Assembly (NCBI GenBank): GCA_037039925.1
Contig: JAXRKP010000685.1
Coordinates: 50,001 to 114,000 of the forward strand
Reading direction: 5' to 3'
From: Doris montereyensis
Taxonomy: Eukaryota > Mollusca > Gastropoda > Nudibranchia > Dorididae
Length of the DNA: 64,000 nucleotides
Below, one piece after another: positions 53,359 through 64,000 of this stretch (position 1 is the stretch's first letter; each line of letters begins with the position of its first letter). The position numbers and the translations under genes are program-made. The notes below the pieces were generated by a model that was not told where the DNA came from, ran no database searches, and saw only the letters and a program-made list of their open reading frames with translations.

Positions 53359-53520
53359 CAATTATTATAATACCTAAGAAAAAACCTAAATTTGTCATGG
53401 ACTTATGTGTGTGAGAAGCAACTGGACTGCCAAGTTTCTGGCATTAGATATTCATTCAGTCATGCTATTGTTATTCAATAACTAAATAACATTACATTGT
53501 CATTGTGACATGTAAAATTT

Positions 53521-53802
53521 CTTCAAAGATATTATGGTCCAATGAACCGGAGCTTGTCCAGATTTATATACTGTGAAGTAGTAAACAGTGATAACACATT
53601 GCTTTTTAGAAAGGACACTAGTCTATTGCAGATTTTTGCTCCCCAACTGATGCTGGTACCTATGTGCACCTTAGTCAAGTGGGAAAATGTGTATTAAGTG
53701 TCTTTTCCAAGGAACACAACATCGAATCTAATGCTGCCAGGATTTGAAACCAGGTCCTAAAGATGCTAAAGGTGGTAGCCTACCCACAAGGGCACCAACA
53801 TA
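53521..53802 (-). mobile_element. SINE-like repeat, family 1 copy 5
   Basis: About 160 bases from copy 4 in the same orientation. The head is the most degraded of the family, but the body is still clear (GTACC...CACCTTAGTCAAGTGGG). Confidence 0.6.
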
Positions 53803-53929
53803 AATCCATTGGGACATGATATTATATTATTACATCTTACTTAGCAGGTTCTCTGGCGTTGAATTACAATGTAGTTTATGTTGTGATCTGTCATAATTCA
53901 TACTATGAGTATGAAAGCTTTGATGTCTT

Positions 53930-54485
53930 ATGTTGAGAAATAAAAAGTAGATAGGAAATAATGAACAAAAAAGGACATTTTGAGAAAATCGTATGTTTTT
54001 CTTATTTTCTGTTATTTGAATAAATTTTTCTCCCATAAACCTAAGAAAAGAATAGGATAATACTTTGAAAAATCAAAAAACCTTGAGAGGCTCTCAACTA
54101 CTTCTTATCGACACTGTTTCAAGTGCACCAGCACCTTTTTACTCATTTTGAGATGGTGTCTTTTGATAATAGGTGCACGGAATATGTTCCATAGTTTCTG
54201 AACAATCTAAGGCAATATTCATAATAAATCCTTAAATAAGTTTGTTTTGAATTGCATTGATTGTGACGATCAAAATGAGAACTAACTTGCCTTACTTTAG
54301 ATAATATTTCTGGCCTTTCTCGTATAATAGCTGTGTTGAAAGATAGGCTTGTATCGTTTCTAAAAAAAGTCATATAAATTCAAAGAATCGATACTGAGCT
54401 TCTTTTATGATATCATTGTGACGGGAATGACCTGCTCTATCCACTAGTAGGATAGACTAGATTTTGGCATTCCCAGAACCCCTGA
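53930..54485 (+). mobile_element. TTAA-family element, right half only (copy D)
   Basis: Matches 18625-19170 along its length: 'AAAAAGTAGATAG', 'CATTTTGAGAAAATCG', 'AATACTTTGAAA', 'TTGAGAGGCT', 'ATAGGTGCAC' or its variant, and 'GACGGGAATGACCTGCTC'. The left half and TIR are missing. Confidence 0.6.
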
Positions 54486-54802
54486 GAAAATCTGAGTTGT
54501 ATGATTTCCCTTTTTGGAATTACCTCTCAACTCTGAGGATGACCATGGACTATAACTCCTGATTACCCTATGAAATATTCAACTCTGAGCATGTTATATG
54601 CACAGGATTAACTTTACTTTGAACTTTTGATCGTGGACTAGAAAAGTTTTTCCCAATCAAGTATTGATGTAGCATTGGGAGCATCCCAGATAAAATACTA
54701 TGAGAAGGTTAAAATGAAATATTATACATATCAAATACACAGGCAGGTATGTTATATGCATGTATGATATTTACCTATGTACATACATGCGTTCATAATA
54801 AT

Positions 54803-55250
54803 TATGTATGTATGTATATATTTATGTATGTATGTGTGTATGTATTTATGTATGTATGTATGTATGTATGTATGTATGTATGTATTTATGTATTTATGTA
54901 TGTATGTATGTATGTATGTATGTATTTATGTATGTATTTATGTATGTATGTATGTATGTATGTATGTATTTATGTATGTATGTATATGTATGTATGTATG
55001 TATGTATGTATTTATGTATGTATGTATGTATGTATGTATGTATGTATGTATGTATGTATGTATGTATTTATGTATGTATGTATGTATGTATGTATGTATG
55101 TATGTATGTATGTATGTATGTATGTATGTATGTATGTAGGTATGTATGTATGTATGTATGTAGGTATGTATGTATGTAGGCATGTATGTATTTATGTATG
55201 TATGTATATATGTATGTATATATGTATGTATGTATGTATGTAGGTAAGTA
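54803..55250 (+). repeat. (TATG)n microsatellite
   Basis: About 440 bases of TATG/GTAT with TATT and TAGG variants. The Met-Tyr-Val-Cys open frames, and the Thr-Tyr-Ile-His one on the other strand, are artefacts. The complementary (ATAC)n tract lies at 61692-62085. Confidence 0.97.
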
Positions 55251-55268
55251 TATATTCTATGCTTAGTA

Positions 55269-55269
55269 T

Positions 55270-55330
<61 letters not shown>

Positions 55331-55346
55331 CATTATTGTTATTATT

Positions 55347-55383
<37 letters not shown>

Positions 55384-55395
55384 ATATCATCATCA
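55269..55395 (+). repeat. (ATT)n then (ATC)n microsatellite
   Basis: TTA repeat to about 55340, then CAT/ATC repeat to 55395. It directly follows the TATG tract. Confidence 0.95.
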
Positions 55396-55734
55396 TCTTC
55401 ATCACCATTTTTTACAAATATTAATATTCAGTATGGTCATTTTTCAGAAAGACCTCCAGAAACAAACTATTCCCTCTTTTTCATCTACAAAGCCAAGCAC
55501 TCACGATTGTCCTCAAAGTGATCTGCCCATGCCTCTTAGTGACTGTGGTACATGTACATGTATTATTATGCTGTTTGGGAAATGATCCGAATGTGTCTTT
55601 TTTTTTACTTATCTCCCTTTGACCATCGACTCGACTCCTGATTACCCAACGCTGATCCCTGAGGATGGGACTGATTTTGACTAGCTGCTTTGAGGTTTTT
55701 GACCGTAGGCCGTGCAGCTCCCGGCGCTCAAGAG

Positions 55735-56118
55735 GAGTGGTTAGGTGACTATTTTGTCAAGATGGCTGTCATGATGCTAGTCAAGATGAGTGGTACTAGG
55801 TGACTATTTTGTCAAGATGCTAGCGAGTGGTACTAGGTGACTATTTTGTCAAGATGCTAGCGAGTGGTACTAGGTGACTATTTTGTCAAGATGCTAGCGA
55901 GTGGTACTAGGTGACTATTTTGTCAAGATGCTAGCGAGTGGTACTAGGTGTGACTATTTTGTCAAGATGTCTGATGCTGAGTGGTACTAGGTGACTATTT
56001 TTTCATGATGCATGATGCTGGAGTGGTACTAGGTGACTATTTTGTCAAGATGCTAGCGAGTGGTACTAGGTGACTATTTTGTCAAGATGCTAGCGAGTGG
56101 TACTAGGTGACTATTTTG
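55735..56118 (+). repeat. 37-bp tandem repeat, about ten units, in the LINE leader
   Basis: Core GTGACTATTTTGTCAAGATG followed by CTAGCGAGTGGTACTAG. The central units are almost identical; the outer ones vary. It ends about 340 bases before the endonuclease frame. Confidence 0.9.
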
Positions 56119-56408
56119 TAAACGACGACTAAGGTGGTGGGCCCCGAAACAGAGCCATATGGCTCTCCGGGTTGGGTGTTGAGATGCGGGGTTAGCAGCT
56201 CCTCTCCCAGACTAAAAAAAACCTTGAGATCACCGTATATGGTGGACGGGGTAAAGTTAAATGAACCACCAAACAAATCTGGCAAAAATCTTGAAACACA
56301 ACCAAAAACAAAAAAAAACCAAACAAAGAGAAACGCCAATCTGCCTACTTCAGAGGAGAGAGGATCTCTGTCTCAGAGAATGATGAAGTTCCCTGGTGAA
56401 AGCCTCGA

Positions 56409-57220
56409 ATGGGGAACCTAGAGAGAGGATGTGTACCTCCCAATCCTGGGAAGATCTCCAGATTAGGCATCTGGAATGTGTGTACAATGTACCAAACGGG
56501 CAAGACAGAGGAAGTGACGAGAAAATTCGAGAACTACAATATGGACATCTTAGGAGTTTCAGAAATAATATGGACAAGCGTAGGACAGTTACATCTAAGA
56601 ACCGGAGAGACACTTTCTTATTCTGGGCATGAAGATAAAAAAGCACACTATACTGAAGGAGTGGGAATAATGCTTTCGCCCAAGGTCTACAAGGCTCTCA
56701 TCTCATGGGAACCAGCGGGATCTAGGATCATCTCAGCTTCCTTTGCAACGAACAAGAAAGGCATAGACCTTAATATTATTAACTGCCATGCACTATTAAA
56801 CGACAGTGAAATACACGCAAAGGAATAATTTTATACCAATGTCTAAAGAGCAATAGATAGAGTGAGACATAGGGACACAACCATCCTGATGGGTGATTTT
56901 AATGTACATATAGGATGCGACAACACTGGTTATGAGGAAATTATGGGAAATCATGGGATCAGACATGGTTGACTGAAAATGGAGAACTTTCCATGGAGCA
57001 ACCAACTGAACATAGGCGGAAGTCTCTTCTCACAGAAGAGAATCCGCAAGGCAACCTGGATATCTCTTAATTACATTACTGTAGCGGAAAACCAGATAGA
57101 TCATCAATCATATGCATCAACCGTTAGTTTAGGACATCCCTACAAGATGGGAAAGTTTACCGAGGTGCAGATGTTGGGTCAGACCATCATTTATTTTATT
57201 ACTAGCAAAGCTCGAGCTTA
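56409..57220 (+). pseudogene. LINE AP-endonuclease (broken)
   Basis: Frame 56409-56828 reads LGIWNVCTMYQTGKTEEV, then NMDILGVSEIIWT (the position of the catalytic Glu), SYSGHEDKKAHYTEGVGIML and INCHALLNDSE. After a stop at 56826 the domain goes on as TTILMGDFNVHIG (the conserved DxN), then NQLNIGGSLF and KRIRKATWISL, ENQIDH, and GSDHHLF in another frame. These are the expected motifs in order, with at least two stops or shifts. Confidence 0.82.
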
Positions 57221-57560
57221 AACTAAGGAAAAGAAGATTGACAAAGTACAATAGACTTGGTAGATTTGATGTGTCTTTGCTATCGAATAAGGAAAAGAGA
57301 AAGTGTATACAGTTGAAGTTACCAACAAATTTCAAGCACTCAAAATATTGACTGATTCAGACGGCATGGAGGAACAAGGGAGTAAAATGAAGGAGGTATG
57401 GAAGGAATCATGGAAGGAATTCTTATGAAAGAAAAAGAGGCAAACAAAGGAATGGATTACTGATGATAGTCTCTCTGGGATAGCTGAAAAATAAGTATAA
57501 AAGATGACAAGAGGCGTTATCTAAACATGGGTCAAGAGGCAGAGGAAGCAGCTGGATGAG

Positions 57561-57848
57561 GTAATTCAGCTTGTTTCAGTAATATATACTATAATACAGT
57601 CATGTCCAAAAGAAAGGTTAACACTCGCATTTAACTGTTTCTTGGGCATGACGTAGGATTAGATTTGTCAATAGTTATATCATCTGATTATATGATTCAA
57701 ACGTGACATTTTGATAACTTGGTTGATTTATTTAGCAATAGTGATATTTTCGAGATACAAGAGATCGGAAAGTAATCTTGCAATCATTGTAAGGAAGAAA
57801 AACAAAACATATCGTGCAAAGAAAAGCAAGTTTATTTTTGTACTTGGC
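57561..57848. other. Spacer between LINE and satellite
   Basis: AT-rich. No gene or repeat recognised. Confidence 0.4.
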
Positions 57849-59795
57849 GCGTTATGGTACGAACCGGTAATGATCATTTATTATGAGAGTATAGGTGAGA
57901 GTGGCACGTTATGGCACACACCGATAAAGATCATTTATTATTAGTATAGGTGGGAGTTAATTTATTAGTTGCCTGTTGTTAGTTGGCACACACCGATAAA
58001 GATAATTTATTATTTGTATAGATAGGAGTTGCACGTTATGGTACACACCGGTAATGATCATTTATTATTAGTATAGGTGGGAGTTGCCTGTTATGGCACA
58101 CACCGATAAAGATCATTTATTATTTGTATAGATAGGAGTTGCACGTTATGGTACACACCGGTAATGATCATTTATTATTAGTATAGGTGGGAGTTGCCTG
58201 TTATGGCACACACCGATAAAGATAATTTATTATTAGTATAGGTGGGAGTTGCACGTTATGGCACACACCGATAAAGATCATTTATTATTAGTATAGGTGG
58301 GAGTTGCCGTTATGGTACACACCGATAAAGATCATTTATTATTTGTATAGATAGGAGTTGCACGTTATGGTACACACCGGTAATTATTTATTATTAGTAT
58401 AGGTGGGAGTTGCCTGTTATGGTACACACCGATAAAGATCATTTATTATTAGTATAGGTGAGAGTTGCACGTAGGTTGGCACACACCGGTAAAGATCATT
58501 TATTATTAGTATAGGTGGGGAGCCTGTTATGGCACACACCGATAATGATCATTTATTATTAGTTATGGTTACACCGGTAAAGATCATTTATTATTAGTAT
58601 AGGTGGGAGTTGCACGTTATGGCACACACCGGTAAAGATCATTTATTATTAGTATAGGTGAGAGTTGCACGTTATGGCACACACCGGTAAAGATCATTTA
58701 TTATTTGTATAGGTGGGAGTTGCACGTTATGGCACACACCGGTAATGATAATTTATTATTAGTATAGATGGAGTTGCCTGTTATGGTACACACCGGTAAT
58801 GATAATTTATTATAGGTGAGGGGTTGCCGGTAATGATAATTTATTATTTGTATAGGCGAGAGTTGCACGTTATGGCACACACCGGTAAAGATCATTTATT
58901 AGTAGTATAAGTGAAAGTTGCACATTATGGCACACACCGATAAAGATCATTTATTATTCGTATAGGTGAAAGTTGCACGTTATGACACACACCGATAAAG
59001 ATCATTTATTATTAGTATAGGTGAGAGTTGCACGTTATGGCACACACCAGTAGAGATCCTTCATTATTAGTATAAGTGAGAGTTGTACGTTATTAGCACA
59101 CACCGGTAAAGATCATTTATTATTTGTATAGGTGGGAGTTGCCTACGTTATGGCACACACCGGTAATGATAATTTATTATTTGTATAGGTGGGAGTTGCA
59201 CGTTATGGTACACACCGGTAATGATCATTTATTATTTGTATAGGTGGGAGTTGCACGTTATGGTACACACACGGATAATGATCATTTATTATTTGTATAG
59301 GTGGAGCGTTGCACGTTATGGTACGCACGGATAATGATAATTTATTATTAGTATAGGTGGGCGTTGCACGTTATGGTATGCACGGATAATGATCATTTAT
59401 TATTAGTATAGGTGGGAGTTGCACGTTATGGTACGCACGGATAATGATCATTTATTATTAGTATAGGTGGGAGTTGCACGTTATGGTATACGCACGGATA
59501 ATGATCATTTATTATTAGTGGATCATTTATTATTATAGGTGGGAGTTGCACGTTATGGTACGCACGGATAATGATCATTTATTATTAGTATAGGTGAGAG
59601 TTGCACGTTATGGTACACACGGATAAAGATCATTTATTATTAGTATAGTAAAGATCGGATAATGATCATTTATTATTATTATAGATGGGAGTTGCACGTT
59701 ATGGTGCACGATCATTTATTATTTATAGATGGGTTACGTTACACCATGGATAATGTAAAGATAATTTTTTATTATTATATGTGGGAGTTAAAGCT
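57849..59795 (+). repeat. 55-bp satellite array, about 35 units
   Basis: Unit core: TTGCACGTTATGGCACACAC, then CGGTAAAGATCATTTATTAT and TAGTATAGGTGGGAG. Variants alternate (CGATAAAG / CGGTAATG; TTGCCTGTTATGG). From about 59270 'CACGGATAATG' units dominate, so the array has sub-blocks. The edges decay. No transcription unit recognised. Confidence 0.95.
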
Positions 59796-60399
59796 TTATT
59801 ATTATTTGATTTGGTGTCAGCATTTTTACGCACATTTTTGATTTTTTGCAAGATCATTTTTGAGTAATGCACATTTAGAAATATTGTGTCAAAAGGAGAC
59901 AATAAAGTTAATTAAATTACATCATGTTTGGTCTGAAAATAGCCAGGAATAATTGAAGTTTCAGATCATATACAAATTGACTAATCCATCACTGTCCTTC
60001 AAGTCAAAATAGTTGACTTACGAATGTAACCTTTCTTTTGGTCCTGACTGTATCGTACATATAAGCGTTTATTTATTCCTTTCCTTGGTTAAAGGATGGA
60101 GGGTGCAGCGATTTAATGTGGGGAAAGGAGGAAAGTAGGTCACAAAATTAGGTCATCCCACCTCCTAACCTCCCCCCACGCTCCATAAACAAGGCAAGGG
60201 AGGAGGGGCCCAGTTGCCATTTTTTTTAATGTGGTAACACTATGATAAATCTAAAAGGTCACAAACTGTGCTTTCGATTAATAAATTGGTGTTCTACTTT
60301 CAAGGAAAGATGAAGAAGACGTTTTTAGACCTGAATTTTATTTAATTTTACCAACACTCAAAAATAAGCAGATTTCTGGTAATATCTTTGATTTTTCCC
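59796..60399. other. Flank of the satellite array
   Basis: AT-rich, with a GC-richer patch at 60090-60215. No gene. Confidence 0.4.
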
Positions 60400-60621
60400 A
60401 GACTGCCAAGGAATCATTAATGTACACAGATTGTTGTGATCCCCACACGGGACCTCCTTTTTATCGTCTGTTTCCGATGAAGCTGGGTGTCGATCTGCAA
60501 ACCTGGACCAAGGGTGGGATATTACCGGAAAACCCCCAAAAAATTTGTTCAACCTACCGGGGCTTGAACCACTACCTTCTAGTTGAAAGGCTGACATCTT
60601 GCTCCTAGACCACCGTACGAC
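60400..60621 (-). mobile_element. tRNA-headed SINE-like repeat, family 2, third copy
   Basis: The minus-strand head reads GTGGTCTAGGAGCAAGATG, then GGTAGTGGTTCAAGCCCC (good box B). The body matches 4230-4457. Confidence 0.6.
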
Positions 60622-61062
60622 GATCTATTTCTAAGAGTGCAAAACGTGACTTAAGCAGAAGAAGCATTTTTTTTATTTGTGACACAGTAACGGCGTCAAC
60701 TGAGTTAAGCCAGCACATATTTTATTTTTTCTCTACATATTATACCGTTTGCCACTTTTATGACTGTAGTAAACATAAATATCTCTTAACGTCATTAAAA
60801 CGATGATGGAGATAAGAGGATTAGGGTAAGAAAAATATGCCATTGGTAAACAAACTTATCAAGCTGTTGGTCGATAGAGAATTCAGAGAAAATATCGGGT
60901 TGTTTTTCGTAATTTGTCCGTTCTTTATAATCCTATTTTTTGAGAAGTGCCAAAATTAGGATACACACAAGGCAAGGCGAGATAGAGAAGATATGCCGGG
61001 AGTCAAAGATCAAGGCTAACACAAAGCACAAAGCAGTGTCCACAAAAAGCCAGCCTCTAGCA

Positions 61063-61578
61063 CAGGGACTCCTTCCCTAACTGGGGCTCATGGATCTCTC
61101 CGCCGGGTGCGTGAGTCCATCCCATTGGATTTGTGTGACGTTTCTGAAAGTCAAATCTAGAGTAGATCTACTTTTGGTTGAAGTAATTCAATCATATCTT
61201 AAATGCATTTCGGCATGATAATAAACACTGTAATATATTTACATTACAATTTCAGTGTTTTCTATCATGCTTGGATGCACTCAATATTTATATTTTTTAA
61301 ATTTTATAATTGGATTGTATCACATATAGAATCTATATTATGAATCGATGCGTTGATACAATTCGTGATCGGATCTTGAAGTTTCCGAATAAATAAATTC
61401 GTTTATCTGTTCTTATCATTACACTATTACACTAAAAACTTGATTATTTTTTTGACGAAGGACTGTAATGCGAATTAAAACACAACTCGGGCTCCGATCG
61501 TGCCTCGAAAAGTTTGGTTTCGTGGAGATCTCTGACATACAGAGGGGTTCATGTGGAGATAAAGTTGAGGAACACCTG
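61063..61578. mobile_element. hAT-like non-autonomous element with 8-bp target duplication
   Basis: Outside the ends are CTCTAGCA (61055-61062) and CTCTAGCG (61579-61586), 7 of 8 identical. The ends are CAGGGACTCCTTCCC and, inverted, CAGGTGTTCCTCAAC, which resemble hAT termini (CAGGG-TCC-AAC). 516 bp, no transposase. Inner arms also echo each other (GGCTCATGGATCTC / CTCCACATGAACCCC). Confidence 0.6.
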
Positions 61579-61691
61579 CTCTAGCGGCAATCGATTACAT
61601 TAAAGAAGGGGTTAAAGGTTACTTTTACGAGACCGAAACTGATGTGTTTGTAGAGGAGTAAATAGAAGGATAAATGTATTGAAAAACGGCA

Positions 61692-61817
61692 GACATACAT
61701 ACATACATACATACATACATACATACATACATACATACATACATACATACATACATACACATACATACATATATACATACATACATACATACATACATAC
61801 ATACATACATACATACA

Positions 61818-61849
<32 letters not shown>

Positions 61850-62085
61850 CATACATACATACATACATACTTACATGATACGTATATGCATAATATTTAT
61901 ACATACAGACATACATACATACATACATACATACATACATACATACATACATACATACATACATACATACATACATACATACATACATACATACATACAT
62001 GCATACATACATACATACATACATACATACATACATACATACATACATACATACATACATACAGTCATATACACGCACAATATTA
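61692..62085 (+). repeat. (ATAC)n microsatellite
   Basis: About 390 bases with a short non-repeat break at 61869-61905. Met-Tyr-Val-Cys / His-Thr-Tyr-Ile open frames are artefacts. Confidence 0.97.
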
Positions 62086-62445
62086 AACATACATACACAT
62101 AAACTTGAAGACATACAGACATACATACATACAGGCGTGTTATGCGTCTAGTGATACCCAGTGCGACTATTGCATCGGGTCAGTATTTGATACTCAGGTT
62201 ACACAGGTAGACGTGAACAGTACTATTCCAATTTTTTAATCATTAAACCTGTTCAAAATGGCGGCTTAGGTCAATGAAAGTTCTACTCATAGACGGGGAA
62301 GCATTGAAACTTTCAATATTTATATGTAATTTCTGGTAGAAAAATTCCTCAAATTGAAAAGGTCTTGGCATCCTTTTGAACCCTAATACAAAACATTGTT
62401 ACTCTTAGTGGCATGGCAGCAGAGAGAAAGAAAAAAAAGAGAAAG

Positions 62446-62983
<538 letters not shown>

Positions 62984-62989
62984 TACATG

Positions 62990-64000
62990 TTAAGAGAATT
63001 GAACTTTTTATGTTCAAAAGTGTAGATCTAATCTACAGGGTATTTCTAACTACTGAACATAAACGTGCCTGTGAACGTTTCTCCTACTTTGGAAGTGTCT
63101 AAGTTAAGTCACACTGGTGGTGATCGCAACATTATATCAGCTTTTATTAGGCAATTTTTTTTTTTAATTTGGGGGGGGGGTTTGGGGGGGGTATGGGAAG
63201 TAAATATATTAGTGGGTGAGTTAGAGGTAGGATATGAAATGATAACAATATGACAGCTTTGACGATTGATGTCTTGTCATAATTATTATTATCCTGGCTG
63301 TTACTCTGCTATAATATTAAATGTAGCCTAACTAGAACTATATGTATCTAGATCTCTATACAATATCGATAAGACGAAAAGCGAAAAGCAATACGATTAT
63401 TTTCCGAGATCAATAGTGGTCAAAATGTAGTACAATCCCCTTTCGACCAACCCATGTTCAGATAATATCATGGTATTCAGCAGTATACTGTCGCTAACAA
63501 GAACAACAACAACAAAAATATATGAGAAACCACTAAATCCCTTTAATCCCAATAGCATTGTAACATGTTTATCTGTCATCACGAAACACTCCCTCAATCA
63601 TTTATTGACACAATTTTGTTTTCACAATACTTTACTCAATCGTCAACCCTAATTGTGAATTTTCCTGAGTTTTGATTTCATTTTCTTCATTGCAACATTT
63701 TGAAAATAGAGTCAGCAAAAATAAAGTTGATATTATGTTATCGTCAGTTATGACACAAAATCGAAAGAAGATATTGAAAATATTTGAAAAACATTTTCTA
63801 CACGAAGACGTTCATGAAGGGCTCAATAAAGTACTTATGACGTATTAAAGAATTTATAATTTCAATATTTGTGCCTGTATCCTTTTGTATAATTTTGGGA
63901 GAAATGTCTTAAGGGTACTTATTGAAGCGAACGTTGAATAAAAGGAAGAGGAAAAAACCCCAACAACTTGCAAAATATTATCACTGCGACCAAAACTTTG
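62990..64000. other. Right edge: no gene; G-rich run at 63171-63196
   Basis: Nothing coding recognised. A strand of ten Gs, TTT, eight Gs, TAT and three Gs could form a G-quadruplex. Small AGATCT-type motifs at 63023-63036 and 63348-63356. Confidence 0.45.

Larger units (their letters stand above)
55600..57560 (+). mobile_element. Second LINE: leader with tandem repeats plus endonuclease half, 3'-deleted
   Basis: GC-richer leader from about 55600, a 37-bp tandem block (55735-56118), a spacer, then the AP-endonuclease from about 56455. The protein continues in broken frames to about 57560 (GRGSS), where the RT should begin but does not. This class is often annotated in animal genomes as 'craniofacial development protein 2-like'. 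It is not the same family as the 7590-11690 LINE. Confidence 0.8.

Noticed and set aside
54749..55408. Met-Tyr-Val-Cys and Thr-Tyr-Ile-His open frames, also at 61581-62126
   Set aside because: They are readings of TATG/ATAC repeats in three frames and both strands.
55735..59795. CRISPR-like arrays
   Set aside because: The 37-bp and 55-bp arrays are head-to-tail repeats with no unique spacers, in an animal genome.

Overview
The window is animal nuclear DNA: AT-rich, intron-rich and crowded with transposon relics and long simple repeats. The best guess is a lophotrochozoan, probably a gastropod mollusc. That guess rests on the style of the non-LTR retrotransposon proteins, the tRNA-headed SINE-like repeats, and the abundant GA/GACA, TATG and AGATCT repeats; it is inference. 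No bacterial-type gene, operon or CRISPR array is present.

Three protein-coding genes can be rebuilt exon by exon. (1) ITGB1BP1-like (ICAP1, an integrin beta-1 tail / KRIT1-binding PTB protein) is on the minus strand at 228-6572: 6 exons, 188 aa. (2) RSPH10B-like (radial spoke head 10 homolog B, a MORN-repeat ciliary protein) is on the plus strand at 7226-25960: 20 exons, about 864 aa. (3) KIF6-like (a kinesin-9 family motor of motile cilia) is on the plus strand at 29791-50053: 21 exons, about 813 aa. Both ciliary genes come out close to my recollection of the human protein lengths (870 and 814 aa). ITGB1BP1 and RSPH10B start head to head across about 650 bp. RSPH10B and KIF6 follow in tandem, so two motile-cilium genes are neighbours.

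Several conserved exons hold single-base frameshifts: RSPH10B near 7290, near 14945 and possibly near 25900; KIF6 at 37797 and in an A-run at 40997-41002. Exon lengths and splice phases are correct once one base is allowed for in each case. This pattern suggests uncorrected long-read consensus errors more than two dead genes.

The introns and flanks are mostly mobile DNA. There is a dead LINE at 7590-11690 in RSPH10B intron 1, itself interrupted by another element; a second LINE (endonuclease half) at 55600-57560; and LINE 3' fragments near 25000 and 50800. A TTAA-flanked family of non-autonomous DNA transposons is present in at least five copies. Two TA-flanked pogo/Tigger-like elements, a hAT-like element with an 8-bp target duplication, and two further inverted-repeat elements also occur. 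tRNA-headed SINE-like repeats fall into three families. A 55-bp satellite array of about 2 kb fills 57849-59795, and the right end (61-63 kb) is dominated by ATAC and GA/GACA microsatellites. I found no convincing new biological system. The most interesting points are the ciliary gene pair, the X-box-like palindromes carried by intronic transposons, the AGATCTAGATCT clusters at both start regions, and the tandem leader repeats of the LINEs.
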